Part shown: positions 39,341-54,189 of the stretch, in pieces
Numbering within the stretch: position 1 is the stretch's first letter
Layout of the letters: each line of letters opens with the position of its first letter
NCBI GenBank assembly: GCA_029783825.1
Contig: JAREIK010002654.1
Coordinates: forward strand, 102,251-166,250
Direction of reading: 5' to 3'
DNA length: 64,000 bases
From: Sapria himalayana
Lineage: Eukaryota > Streptophyta > Magnoliopsida > Malpighiales > Rafflesiaceae
Notes under the pieces: model-generated
The model's input: only the letters and a program-made list of their open reading frames with translations
What the model was told of the DNA's origin: nothing
Database searches by the model: none
Position numbers and translations under genes: made by a program

Positions 39341-42079
39341 TATCTGTCAATCTATATATTTGTGTACTTGTATATATGTTTAACTATCTATATATGTATC
39401 TCTCTATCTATCTATTAGTCTCTCTATCCCTCTTTGTGTCTCTCTATATGTCTCGCTGTCTCTTTGCGAGTATTTTTGTCAATCTCTCTCTTTCTCTCTA
39501 TCTTTCTATCTATCTATCTAACTATCTATCTATCTATTTATCTATGAATATATCTTTCTATATTTCTATCTATCTATCTATCTATTAGTCTGTCTATTCG
39601 TCCATCTATCTCTATGTCTATCTGTATATCTATCTATATGTCTTTCTTTTTATATATCTATCTGTCTATCATCTTAATATCTAACTGTCTATTTATCTCT
39701 CTATTTATGTTTTAGATATCTATCTATTTATCTATATGTCTATCTATCTATCTGTATGTCTATATATATTTCAATCTATCTATCTATCTATTTGTCTATC
39801 TGTCTATCTATCTATATGTATATCTATCTATCTATATGTCTATCTATCTATTTATATGTCTATCTATCGAACTATTTATATATTTATATGGCTTTCTGTC
39901 TATTTATCTATCTATTTATTTGTCTAATTGTCTATCTATTTGTCTATCGATCAATAAATCTATCTGACTGTCTGTCGAATATCCATATATCTATTTTTCT
40001 ATCAATCTATCTAATTATCTGTCTATCAGTCAAACTCTATATATATATATATATATATATATCTATATATATCTATATATATCTATATATATCTACCAAT
40101 CTATCAATCTATCTAATGATCTATTTATCGATTTGTCTATCTTTCTATCTATGTATCTAACTTTCTATCTATATGTCTATTTCTATATCTCTCTATCTAT
40201 CTAAATGTCTATATGTATATCTATTAATCTATCTATATGTCTTTCTATATATGCATCTATATGTCTCTCTGTCAATATGTCAATATCACTATTAGTCTTT
40301 CTATCTATATATTTTTGTCTATCTATCTATCTATCTATCTATTATACAATCTATCAATTTGTATATATGTTGATCTACCTACTTACATATTTATCTATCT
40401 ATCTATGTGTCTATCTGGCTATCTGTCTCTATAATATTTTAGTATCTATCTATCTATTTGTCTGTCTCTATATTATTTGAGTATCTATCTATCTATCTAT
40501 ATAATTGTTTAACTATTTATATGTCTATATGTCTATCTATCTAACTAATTATATGTCTATATGTCTATTTATGTATCCATCTATATGTGTATTTGGCTAT
40601 TTGTTTATCTATCTATTATTTGTTTTTTTCTATCTTTCCATCTGTCTTTCTGTTTATATTACTCTGTGTCTATATTTCTAACTATCTATCTATGTATCTA
40701 TCAATCTATTAAACAATAAATCTATGCATCTATATGTATATATATATATATATATATATCTATCATTCTATTTAACTCTCTAACTATATATCTACATATC
40801 TATCTAACTATCTTTTTGTGTTTCTGTCAATTAGTCTATCTCTCTCTATCTTTATATCTACCTGTCTGTCAAACTATCTATATGTATGTCTATTTGTCTA
40901 TTTATCTATATGTCTATTTGTTTATCTATCTATATGTCTTTCTATATATCTATCTATCTAGTAATCAATCTATCATTCGATCTCTCTATGTTTTTATCTA
41001 TCTATCTTTCATTCTGGATATCAACCTATCGGTGTATATTTCTATCTTTATATAAGTCTATATGTCTATTTATTTATTTGTCAATTTGTATATCTATGTA
41101 TCTATTTTATCTATCTAGCTTTCTTTCTTTCTATATGTTTATCTATATATTAATCTATCTATATATCAATCAATCTATCTATCTATCGTTAAATCAATCA
41201 ATATTTCTATCTATCTATCTATCTATATAAATGTCTATCTATCTATATGTCTATATGTCTATATGTATATATGTCTATATGTTTACCTGTCTAAATGTCT
41301 ATGTTTCTATTTGTCATTCTATCAATCTATCAATTTGTCTAACTATCTAACTTTGTAATTATCTATTTATTTATCTATCTAATTATATTTTTATAGTCTT
41401 GATATCTAATAATCTATTAGTCTATCTATCTATATATTTGTCAATCTATCAATCTATCTATCTATCTTTCTATCTATCTATCTATCTATCTATTTATCTA
41501 TCTATTTATCTATTTTATATATATATATAAATATGACTATTTGTCTATCTATCTACCTATGTGTCTATCTATCTATCTCTCTATTTATCTTTCTTTCAAT
41601 CTATCTTTCTATCTCTATCTGCCTATCTAATTATTTGTCTATCTATCTTTCTGTCTTTCTGTCATTTAGTCTATCTGTCTAAATCTATATTTGTGTATTT
41701 TTATATCTTTCTAACTATTTATCTCTCTCTATATATCTATGTATCTATATATCTGTATATTATCTATCTGTCTATTTGTCTATTAGTGTATTTTTTATTT
41801 ATCTATCTATTTATCTATCTATATATCTATCTATTTGTCTATCTATCTATCTATGTATCTATTTATCTGTATATCTATTTATCTATCTTTATGATTATGT
41901 GTCTATCAAGCAAAGTGTCTATTTGAATTTTTTATTTGTCTAACTATCTATTTATCTATCTATCTATCTAATGTATATATGTCTATCGATCTATCTAATA
42001 ATTTGTTTATTTTTCTATTTGTCTATCTATCTATCTATGTATCAATCTATTTTTTTATCTACTTTTCTTTCCATATATT

Positions 42080-42110
<31 letters not shown>

Positions 42111-43684
42111 CATTGTGTTACTTTATCTATTTGTCTATATGTCTATTTATCTTTCTCTAATTCAATCTATCCATCAATCTATCTAACTATCTAACAAACT
42201 CTAACTATTTAACTATTTATCTTCTATTTTTATATGTGTCTAACTATCTAACTATCTAACTATCTTTCTATCTATTAATATATCAGTCTATATCTATTTA
42301 TGTATCCATCAAACTATTTATCAATTTATCAGTCTATCTGTCTATTTATTAATTTGTTTATTTGTTTATCTATCTTTCTATCTATCTGACTATATAACTA
42401 TCAATCTATCTTTAAATCTCTCTATCTAACTATATGTCAATATACCTATATCCTTATCTGTCTATTTATATAAATGTCCATATATCTATCTTTCATTATA
42501 TCTATCAATCAATCAATATGATCTTTCTATTTGTCTATCTCACTATCAATCTATTTTAATATCTGTCCATTTGTTTATTTGTCTATCTATCTATCAATCT
42601 TTCTCATTATATATCTATCTATATCTCTAAATGTCTAACAATCCAATATAAATATCTCTTTATCTATATATATAACTATGTTTCTATGAGTCTATATGTC
42701 TATCTATCTATCTGTCTCTCTTTCTCTATCTTTATATATCTAACTATTATACTAGCATTTGTCTAAATGTCTAATAGTCTCTTTATATATATATATATAT
42801 ATATCTGTCTGTCTATCTATTTATCTATCCGTTTATCTTTCTAGCTATCTATACATCTCTCTAAATGTCTATATATCTATCTAACTTTCTATCTATCTAT
42901 CTATCTATATATGTGTCTATCCCTCTATCAATATATTTTTATTTCTATCTATTTGTCTATCTATTTATCTATCTATTTATCTTTCACTATATATCTATAT
43001 CTATAAATATCTATCTATCAATATTTATATCTATTTATCTTTCTGTCTATCTCTCTAACTATCTGTCTATCTGTATATCTTTCTATCTGTCTATTAGACT
43101 ATTATTCAACCAATCTATTAGTTTATCTACCGATCAATTTATGTATGTATCTATCTATCTGTCTATCTATTTGTCTTTCTATATATCTATCGATCTATCA
43201 ATATGTTTCTCTCTATTTGTCTATGTGTTTATTTATCTATATTTATATCTATTTTATGTATAAATATCTATGTCTATCTATCTATTAAACTATCTAAATA
43301 TCTATTTTCAATTTTTCTATCTCTTTAACTATCTAACTATATTTCTATATATATGTCTATTAGTCAATGTTTCTTTCTATCTATGTATATGTCTATCTAT
43401 CTATTTTTAAATCTATCTTTTTATCTATTTATCTATATGTCTTTCTCTCTATCTATGTATCTGTCTATCTATCTATCTATCTGGCTATCATTCTAAATGT
43501 TTATATATCAATCTATCTGTCTATTTGTTTATGAGTCTATTAATCTATCTCTCTATATGTCTATCAAACTATCTATATATCTATCAATTTTTCTAACTAT
43601 CTAATCGTTCTCTCTATCTATCAACCTATGTGACTATCAATCTATCAATGTGTCTATCTGTCTATCTATCTATTTGTCTATCTA

Positions 43685-43765
43685 TCTCACTATATAACTA
43701 TCTGACGATCTATTTGTCTATATATCTCACTATATAACTATCTAACTATCTATTTGTCTATGTGT
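43685..43765. repeat. 40-bp tandem duplication in satellite
   Basis: TCTCACTATATAACTATCT followed by a CTATTTGTC phrase occurs twice at 40-base spacing with small changes (GACGATC versus AACTATC). Confidence 0.7.
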
Positions 43766-46085
43766 CTAACTAGCTAACTATCTTTCTATCTATTAGTCTA
43801 TTAGTCTATTTATCTATATGTCTATCTATTTATCTATCTATCTGTTTATCTATATATTTCAATATCTTTCTATCTGTCAATATTCTATCTATCAATCTAT
43901 TTATTAATCAATTATTTATTTGCCTATATGTCTATCTTTTTAATTATCTATCTATCTTTATAATTTAGTATCTGTCTATCTATCTATCTTTTTTTAAATC
44001 TATCTTTCTATTTGTCCATAAGACTATTTATCTATTTATTAATCTGTATATGTATCTTTCTATATGTCTATATGTCTAGACTAATTGTCTATTTATCTAT
44101 TTTTCTATTTTTTTAAATGTATATCTTTCTATTTGGGTAACTATCTAAAATTTATAATTCTATTTGTATATCTGTCTATCTATCTATCTTTCTATCTATC
44201 TGTCTATCTATATATATATCTATCTATTTGCCTATATGCTTATCTATCTATCTGTCTGGCTGAGTATCTGTCTATATGTCTAACTATTTATATGTCTATT
44301 TATCTACCTATCTATATTTCTATCTATTCATCTATCTATCTATCTAACTTTCTATCTATCGATCTGTCTATCTATCTATCTATATGTTTATCAATCTATT
44401 TCTCTATTTGTTTATCTTTCTGTCTAAATGTTTATATGTCTATATATCTATTTATCTAACTATCAACTATATATTTTTATTTATATAATATCTATCTAAC
44501 TAACTTACTGTATTTATGTCAATTAGTCTATTAGTCAATCGATCGATATATCTATCTATATATTTATCTATTTATTTATCTATCTATGAATCTATGTATC
44601 TATCTATCTTTTTATCTACCTATTTATCTATCTATCTATCAATCTATCAATTTTTCAATTTCTATATATCTTCATTTATCTTTATCTATATATATATATA
44701 TATATCTGTCTGTCTATCTATCTTTCTATTTACCTATCAATATCTCTATCTTTTTATATCTATTTGTCTTTCAATCTAACTATCTACCTTTATAACTATC
44801 TATATGTTTATATGTCTATGAGTCTAACTATTTTACTAGCTTTCTATCTATTAGTCTTTTGATCTATTTATCTATCTATCTATTTGTCTATCTATCGAAT
44901 TATCTAACTTTCTAACTATATTATGTCTATATGTCTAACTATCTAACTAGCATTCTAACTATCAGTCTTTTGTTCTATCTATCTATTTGTTTATCAATCT
45001 ATCAATTTATATAATTGTCCATCTATTTACTGTCTATCTTTCTATCTATTTCTGTGTCTATCTAACCATAAATCAATATATCTATTTGTCAATATTTCTT
45101 TATGTTTATCTTTTTATGTGGCTATCAATAAATAAATCTTTATCTTTATTTATCTTTCTGTATATATGTCTATCTATCTTTATGTTTATATGTCAATATG
45201 TGTATTTATCTAGATTTTTTCTGTAAATCTATATATCTATCTATCTTTTTATCAATCAATCATTCATTCATTCTATATATTTATCTTTATATTTTTAGTC
45301 TATCTATATGTCAATCTATATATTTATCTATATTCCAATTAGTCTATGTTTTTATCTATATATTAATTTTTCTATCAATATGTTTATCTTTTTATCAATA
45401 TATCTATCTATTTATCTTTAAATCTAACTATCTATTTATTTATCTATCTATTTATTTATATATCACTTTATCTGCCTATCTATCTATATATCACTCTATC
45501 TGCCTATCTATCTATCATTATATCTAGCTATCTTTCTAAGTGTCTATTCATATATCTATCTATCTACATATTTGTTTACCTATCTTTTTGCATACCAAAA
45601 TATCTCGTTAATTGTTTGTCTATCTATCTATATGACTATCTATCTATAAGTCCATCTATTTATTTGTCTATCTATCCATCTATCTAACATTTTATTATTC
45701 AATCTTTCTAACAGTCTTTCTATAATTATTTGTCGAGCTGCATATGTATCTAACTATCTCTCTACCTAAGAGTCTATTAATCTATCTTCTATATATGTCT
45801 ATTTATCTATCTATCTATCTATTTATATAATTTTAAATTTATCAATCTCTATATATATATATATATATTTATCTATCTATCTGTATGTCCATCTATTTAT
45901 CAATCTTTCTAACTATATATCAATATATATATCTACATATCTACATATCTATATATTTATCTATCTATCTGTGTATTTATCTATCTTCCTATTTATTTAT
46001 CTAATTATTAGTCAATTTGTCTATCTATCTATCTATAAGTCTATATGTCTATCAATTTATTTATCTATCTATTTATTTCTTATCT

Positions 46086-46093
46086 ATATATCT
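46086..46093. repeat. Mini-hAT target-site duplication, left copy
   Basis: ATATATCT, identical to 46580-46587 on the other side of the element. Confidence 0.85.
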
Positions 46094-46579
46094 TAGAGGT
46101 GTCAAACGGGTCGGGCCGGCCCGGCCCAGCACGAGGCACGGCACGGTTCGGCCGTGCCTGGGCCGGCCCGGCACGATAAAAAAATGTGCCCGGGCCCGTG
46201 CCGGGCCCGGGCGAACAAACCACGTGCCGTGCCTGGCCCGGCACGGCACGCCGGCCCGCGTGCCTGCGTCGTGACTCGTGACCCAACCGGGCCCCGCCCC
46301 CGGTAAAAAGACCGCGGGTCGGGTCCAAACAGACCCGCCCCGCCCCGCCTGCCCTGCCTTGCCGTGCGCCCGTGCCCGAGCGGGCCGGCACGGCACGGCA
46401 CGGCACGGCCTTGCCGTGCCCACAAGCCGTGCCGTGCCCGAATTTAAAAAACCGTGCCGTGCCGGGCACGGCACGGTACAGTGACTATCTAACTAATATA
46501 TCTAACTAAGTTAGTTAGCACGGCTGGGCACGTGAAAAACGGGCCGTGCCGTGCTGGGCCGGCCCGTTTGACACCTCTA
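46094..46579. mobile_element. Non-autonomous hAT derivative, 486 bp, GC-rich
   Basis: Terminal inverted repeats TAGAGGTGTCAAACGGGTCG (left) and TAGAGGTGTCAAACGGGCCG (right, reverse complement) differ at one base in 20. Perfect 8-bp duplications ATATATCT flank it. The interior is made of GGCCCGGCACGG units and shares AAAAGACCGYGGGTYGGGTC with the left end of the 3.5-kb hAT and ACGGTACAGT with its right end. It is therefore an internally deleted relative with no transposase. An internal patch (about 46485-46519) looks like satellite. Open frames up to 133 codons come from base composition, not coding. Confidence 0.92.
46485..46519. repeat. TCTA-like patch inside the mini-hAT
   Basis: ACTATCTAACTAATATATCT is followed by AACTAAGTTAGTTAG between ACGGTACAGT and CACGGCTGGGCACG. 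The full-length hAT continues from ACGGTACAGT straight into AACCGTGCCAGG, so this AT-rich stretch is extra. It matches the flanking satellite in style and contains a small palindrome (AACTAAGTTAGTT). Confidence 0.7.
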
Positions 46580-46587
46580 ATATATCT
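46580..46587. repeat. Mini-hAT target-site duplication, right copy
   Basis: ATATATCT directly after ...ACACCTCTA, the partner of 46086-46093. Confidence 0.85.
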
Positions 46588-47477
46588 GTCTATTTTTCTA
46601 AATTCCTACATTTTAATCTATCTATTTGTGTAACTATCTATCTATTTGTGTAGCTATATATCTTTTTATTTTTTTATCTGTCTGACTATCTAACTAACTT
46701 TCTATCTATTAGGCTATTAGTTATTTTATCTATCTATCTATATATCTATCTATCTATATATGTATTAGTCTATTTATCTGTTAATCTATCTATCTGTCTG
46801 TCTGTGTGTCTATCTAGCTCCCTATCTATCTATCTATCTATCTATTTATCTATCACTCTTTCCTATCTTTGTCTTTCTATCAATCTAAATATCTTTCGAT
46901 CAATCTTTATGACAATATGTTTATTAGTTTACATGTCAATATGTCAATATTTCTATATGTCTATCTATCTATCTATCTAACTTTTTATTTAGCTAACTAT
47001 CTATCTGTCTTTCTATCTATTTATCTATCTTTCTATTTATCTATTATTGGCCTAACTATCTATTTTAATATTGGGGTATTTGTCTACTTATCTATAAGCC
47101 TATCTATCTATCTATTTCTCTATTTGTCTTTCTATCTATATTTCTTTCTATCTATCTATCTTTCTATTTTTTTAGACTATCTATTTATCTATCTGTCTAT
47201 ATATCTATTTATATTTCTATTGATTTGTCTATTTATCTATCGATATATTTATTTGTATATCTATTTATCTCACTATCTGTCTTTCTATCTATTTGTCTAT
47301 CTACCTTTTTGTTTATCTATCTATCTATAAATGTAAATATAAATCAATCAATCTATAATTCTATATATTTGTCTATCTATCTATCATACTATCTATCTAT
47401 CTATCTATTATTCTATCTTTCTATTTACTTTTTTTATATCTATTTATATTTTAATATATTTATCTATCTATCTCTCG

Positions 47478-47527
<50 letters not shown>

Positions 47528-48120
47528 ATCTATCTATATGTCTATTTATTAAGGTATTTCTTTCTATTTGTCTATCTTTCTATATGTCTATCATCTATCG
47601 ATCTATTGGCCTATCTATTTTTCTATCTACCATTCTATCTAACTATATGTTTATTTGTCAATTAGACTATCTCTTTGCCTTTCTATCTGTTTATCTATGT
47701 AACTATATGTCAATATATATATATCAATCAATCAATCTATCTATATTTTAATCAATCTATCATCTATGTGCCTATCTATCTATATATCTATTTATCTATA
47801 TGTTTATATGTTAATCTATCTATCTGTCTATCTGTCTATCAATCTATTAATCTAACTGTATATCCCTCTACCTATCTAATTTTTTATCTATCTTTTATAT
47901 GTGACTATCTATCAATCAATCTATATGTCTATCTATATGTGTAGAAGTCTATTTGACTACTTGTTTATCTATAAACTTATCAATCTATTTATTTGTATAT
48001 CTATCTAACTATCTAATTGCCTAACTCTCTAGTTGTCTATCTATCTAACTATACAATTGACTTTATATTAATCACACTTCTTAACTATTAGTATATCAAT
48101 CTATCAATCATTCTATTTGA

Positions 48121-48152
<32 letters not shown>

Positions 48153-48486
48153 ATATATATATATATGGGTGTTTATCTAACTATCTACATATCTGTCAAT
48201 CTATCCATATATCTATGTGACCATCAATCTATATATCAATTTGTCTTTCAAATTATATGCGTATCTGCCTATATGTCTATATGTCTATTTATTTATATAT
48301 ATCTCACTTTATCTTTCTATCTACCAAATATCTATCTGCCTATATGCCTATCTATAGATCTACCTATTTTTCTATCTATTTTTATATCTACCGATCAAAC
48401 AATCTATTTATATATTTTTTTCTATCTATTTATCTATCTTTTTGTCTATATTTCTATCTATCTATATAGTTCTCAATGTGTCTTTC

Positions 48487-48521
<35 letters not shown>

Positions 48522-51500
48522 ATATGACTTTTTTTCTATCAGTCTATCTTTTTATCTTTCTATGTATCTATCTATCTGTTTATCTTACTATCTATCTATA
48601 TGTGTATTTTTATTTCTATATATATGGATATCTATATATATATATATATCTCTCTCTCTTTCAATCTATTTGTTTATCTATCTATCTGTCTATCTGCCTA
48701 TCTGTATATATGTCTATTTATCTATTTGTCTATATATCTATCTATATATATATCTTTTTATTTATCTGCCTATTTGTCTATATGTCTATATATTTAAATG
48801 CCTATCTTTCTATCTATCAAACTATCAATTTTTCTTTTATGTAATTATATATATATATATATATATCTGGGTATCTATATATCTATATATCATTGTATAT
48901 GTCTATTTGTGCAACTATCTATCAATCTATCTTGTCTGTCTATCTATTTATTTGTATATCTATATATCTATTTATCTATCTTTTTGTCTATCTGCCAATC
49001 TATGTATAATATCTATTTATCTATATATTTTTGTATATATCAATCTATCATTGTATAAATATTGTATGTATCTATCTATCTATCTATCTGTCTATTTGTC
49101 TAACTATCTAAATGTGTTTCAGTCTATAAGTCAGTCTTTCTATCTTTTTATCTATATCTTTATCTCTCTATCAATCATTCATTCAATCAATCTGTCTATC
49201 TACATATCTATTTATCTATTTATCCTTCTAATAGTCAATCTATCTATCTACCTTTGTATTTATCTATTTATAATTCTTTATATTTTTCTGACTATCTCTC
49301 TATTAGTGTACTTGCCTATGTGTCTGTGTCTATCTGTCTATATGAATTTCTATCTATTTTTTTATCTATTTATTTATCTATCTATTTATCTATCTGTCAA
49401 ATAGTCTATGTATTTGTCTATATGCCAATCTGTAGTTCTATCTATCTATCTATATGTCTATCAATCTATCTTTCTACATATCTGTCAATCTATCTATCTA
49501 TATATTTGTCTATTATTCTATCAATCAATGAGTCTATAAATCTATTAGTATACTAATCTATCTGTCTATATTTCTATCTAAATATCTGTCTATCTATCTA
49601 TAGATTTATCTTTCAATATCTAAATTTGTCTTTTTTATATTCTTTATCTATTTATATGTCTATCTTTCTATCTATCTATTTGCGTATTATCTATCTTTCT
49701 ATATATTTATCAATTTATCGTTATATCTATATAGGTATCTATCAATGTGTCAATCAATTTATCTATCAATTTATATGTATATTTATAAATCTATCGGTCT
49801 ATCTGTTTATTTGCTTATCCGTCTATTTGTCTATCAACTAAATATCTTTCTACTAATCTGTATATCTATTTTTCTATATATATGTCTATAATCCTATATA
49901 TCTCTCTATCTATATATCTAACTATCTATCTACCTATCTATCTGTCAATTTAATCATCTTTCTGCCTATCTATCTATCTATCTATTTATCTATCTATCTA
50001 TCTCCCTATCTAAGTTTATATCTATTTATCTTCCTATCTATGTTTATATCTATCTATCAATCTATCAATATATCTATTTTATTATCTATCTGTCTATCTA
50101 TCTATCTATCTTCATATTAGCCTATGTATATATCATCTATCAATCTATTTTGTTATCTATCTATTCCTCTATCTATTTTTCAAACTATTTATCTATCTGA
50201 CCATCAATCGATCTAACTATCTACCTATTTATCTATATTTCCATTTGTCTATCTATCTATCTATCATATCTCTAACTATATAATGAGTATCTATCTATCT
50301 TTCTATTTGTCTATCCATCTATCTTTTTTGTCGATTTATCTTTCTATCTTTTTGTCTATCTTTCTATGTCTCTATCTATCTATATATTTATCTATCTTAC
50401 TATATGTCAATCTATTTATTTTTCTATCTGTCTATATTTCAATTTGTTAATTTGTATATCTCTATATCTATCAATTTGTCTATCATTCTATATGTCTATC
50501 TATCTATCTATATATAAGTCTATATGTCAATCTATCTTTCTGGTTATCTATCTATTTGTTTATCTATCTATCTATTTTTCTATGTATATATTTATTAATC
50601 TATAAATCTATCTATATGTCTATCTATCTATCTATTTATCCATCTATCTATTTATTTATTTATCTTTCATTATGTCTATCTATCTATTTACCTATCTACT
50701 TATCTACTTATACGTCTATCTATCTATCTATTTGTGTATATATCTATCTATCTAATTATCTATTTATCTATTTATCTATCAATCTATCTGTAAATCTATC
50801 TATTTATTTTTTGATATGTCTATCTATCTATCTCTCTATATATATATATCTATCTATTTTTCTATCTATCTATCTTTCTTTCTATCAATATATTAGACTA
50901 TTTTTTTATCTATCTATATTTCTATCTATGTATCTATCAATCTATAATTTTATAAATCTATGTATTTATATATCTATTTATCTATTTATCTATTTATCTA
51001 TCTATTTAACTACCTAACTATCAATCTATTTATCTCTCTAACAATATAACTGTGTTTCTGTATATATGTCGATCAGTCTATCTATTTAATTGTCTATCTA
51101 TCTATATATCTATCAATCTATCTATGTATTTGTATTTCTTCCAATCTATTTATATATCTATCTTTCTATATGAATATTTATATCAGTCTATTTGTATATC
51201 TATCTATGTATCTGCTTATCTACCTATATGCCTATTTATCTATCTATCTATCTGTCTATCTATTTATCTATCTATATGTTTATCTATCTTTGTATCTGTC
51301 TATTTATCTATCTATCTATATGTTAATCAATATGGTAGTCTATCTGTTTATCTATCTATCTATATATCTGTATACCAATCTATTGATTAATTTATCTTTC
51401 CAAATATCTATCTATCTTTCTGTCTATATGTCTTTATGCCTATATATATATATATATATCTCTCTCTCTCTCTCTCTTTATCTATCTTTCTATCTATCGA

Positions 51501-52144
51501 TATATTTATTATCTATCTATTTGTCTAAATATATATGTATCTATCTATCTTTCTATTTATCTATCTATCTATCTATTTGCCCATTAGTCTATCTATTTGT
51601 CTATCTATCTATCTATATATTTATCATTCAATCAATCTATCTATATATCTATCAATTTATTTTTCTATTTATCTATTTATTTATTTATAAATCTTTTTAT
51701 CTATATATCTATGTGTATATGTGTCTCTCTGTCTATATCTATATCAAACTAATAATCTAACTCTCCATCTCTCTATCTAACTATCTATCTATCTTTTTAT
51801 GTGTCTATCTATCTATATGTCTATATGTTTATCTATCTATATGTGTATAAATGTAGATGTATATATGTATATTTGTCTGTATGTCAATTTATCAATCTAT
51901 TTATTTGACTATCTATCTTACTATCTATTTTCTAACTATGTAACTGTGTATATATCTATCTCAATCTATCTAACTATCTAACTCTCTATCTATATGTCTC
52001 TATATCTATCTATTTATGTGTATATCTCTCTATTTGTCTAACTATCTGCCTATCTATTTATCTAGATATCTATATGATTTTTTTGTCTAGCTATGTATAT
52101 GATTAGTTATCTATCAATCTATGTGTCTATTTATTTTCTATCTA
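46588..52144 (+). repeat. Degenerate TCTA satellite, segment 4
   Basis: Last part of the TCTA-oriented satellite, with TA runs (longest about 47480-47525) and many perfect CTATCTATCTAT stretches. Open frames up to 320 codons (48442-49404) are repeat-encoded. No gene is visible. Confidence 0.96.
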
Positions 52145-52813
52145 CAAATCTATTTATCCATAATCTTATTATGTTTAGTCATCTATAATCTTATTAATTT
52201 CGTTAGTATGTTAAAATTTTGAATAAAATAATTTCACTTATTAACTTATAACAAGGATCCAACAATATCACTACAATTAATACAATATTCATCTTGTCAT
52301 TGTGCTAATATCTTTAAAATGTAATGCTCATTATTATGGGTATAATTCACAAAAAAAAATATTTTTGCTCTGTTATTATTATAAATTAATGATTTGAAGC
52401 AATTCACTTAATGAAAATAAGTGTTAAAAATAATATATTTGATATTTTGCCTCCTAAATATGTAATGTGATGGTATAAAACTTTTGTAAGAAATCATACA
52501 AACTTCTCATCTTTTGTCAATCTTCTTTAATTAACTATTCTTTATGTTCAATCATAAATATGTATATCTATATGTCTATCTGCCTATCTGTCTACCACTT
52601 AACATAAACAAACAAATATTCTACTTAAGATCATAGAGCTCTTAATATCTATGAGGACCCTAGCAAGAATTGCATGCAATTATTGTCACCCTTCTCATTT
52701 TGACTAGTTTTATCTATGAGCAACATTTACTTCTCTTAATTAGCTTGTTTAGGAATGTGCTTGGCTGTATAATATAGGGTAGGATCATTTCTGTCATTGG
52801 AGGAAGCACAAGT
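52145..52813. other. AT-rich spacer at the satellite strand switch
   Basis: Non-satellite DNA of about 0.67 kb lying exactly where the satellite changes from TCTA to GATA on the + strand. A short TCTA-oriented remnant (TATCTATATGTCTATCTGCC, about 52564-52583) sits inside it. No open frame, transposon end or RNA gene is recognised. Confidence 0.75.
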
Positions 52814-54118
52814 AAGATAGATAGACATATAGATAGATAGACATATAGATAGATAGACACAGAGATAGATAGATAGACAAATAGACAGATAGACAAATAG
52901 ACAGATAGACAAATAGACAAATAGATAGATAGAAAGAGAGATTGATAGATTGATAGTTAGACAAATAGAAAGATAGATAGATAGATAGATAAAGATATAG
53001 ATTGAGAGATATATAGATAGCTAGATAACCAGATAGCTAGATAAGAAGATAGATAGTAAGATAGATAAAATAGTTAGACAAATAGTTATTTAGACATATA
53101 CATAGATAGAATAGATACATAGATAGATGCATCGCTAGATTAATAGATAGATAGTTAAGAAAGATAGATAAATAGATTGCCAGATAGATAGAGACACAGA
53201 TAAACAATTAAACATATAGACAGACAGATAAATAGATAGATAGATAGATTGATTGATTGACAGATAGACAAATAGATAGAAATATAAAAAGATAGATAAA
53301 CAAATAGAAAGATAGATTGATTGATAAAAAGATAGATTGATATATAGACAGATTGATTGATAATAGATAGATAGAAACATAGATAGATAGATCGATAGAC
53401 AAATAGATACAAGTACACAAAGATACATAAATAGATAGATAAATATATAGATATAGATAGATAGATAGATAGATAGACAGATACACAAATAGACAGATAG
53501 ACAGATAACCAAAATAAAGGATAGACACAAACAAATAGACAAATAGACAGACAGACAAATAGATAGATAGATAGATAGAGAGAGAGATATATATATATAT
53601 ATAAAGATAGATAAACAGATCGACATATAGATAGATAGACAGATAGACAGACAGATAGATAGAAAGATATACAGATAAACAGATAAATAAATATAAACAT
53701 AGACAGACAGATTGATAGATAGATAAATTAATAGATTGATAGATATATAGTCAATTGATAGATAGACAAATAGGCAGATTCATAGATCAATAGATATACC
53801 CATAGATAGGTAGACAACATGACATATAGACAGATAGATAGACAAATATATAGGTAAACACATAGATAGATAAATGGATAAATATAAATATAGATAGGTA
53901 GATAGATAATAGACAGATAGATAAATATATAATTAGATAGATAGACATATAGACATATGGATAAATAGATAGATAAATAGATAGCTAGACAGAATAACAT
54001 ATAGACAGATAGATAGATAGACAAATAGATAAATAAATAGATAGATAGAAAAATAGATATAAATATAGACACATTTACAGATAGATAGATAGATAGATAG
54101 ATAGACATATAGACATAT

Positions 54119-54189
<71 letters not shown>

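Larger units (their letters stand above)
38664..46093 (+). repeat. Degenerate TCTA satellite, segment 3
   Basis: TCTA satellite in the same orientation as before. It begins after LINE B and contains module 6 near its start. Later parts show scattered small ATTAGTCTATTAGT patches (about 41410, 43790, 44520, 44850) but no full module. A TA run is at about 40040-40064, followed by a TCTATATATA repeat. No gene is visible. Confidence 0.96.

Noticed and set aside
46073..46484. Long minus- and plus-strand open frames (up to 133 codons) in the GC-rich mini-hAT
   Set aside because: They lie inside terminal and subterminal repeats of a non-autonomous hAT and are open only because of GC-rich, stop-poor sequence. 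The same applies to frames at 34361-34784 in the larger hAT end.
52268..52282. CACTACAATTAATAC as the missing left end of the CACTA element
   Set aside because: Only CACTACAA matches the right end, the flanking three bases (TAT) do not match TAA on the right, and 2 kb of GATA array would lie inside. CACTACAATATATG near 58790 was rejected for similar reasons.
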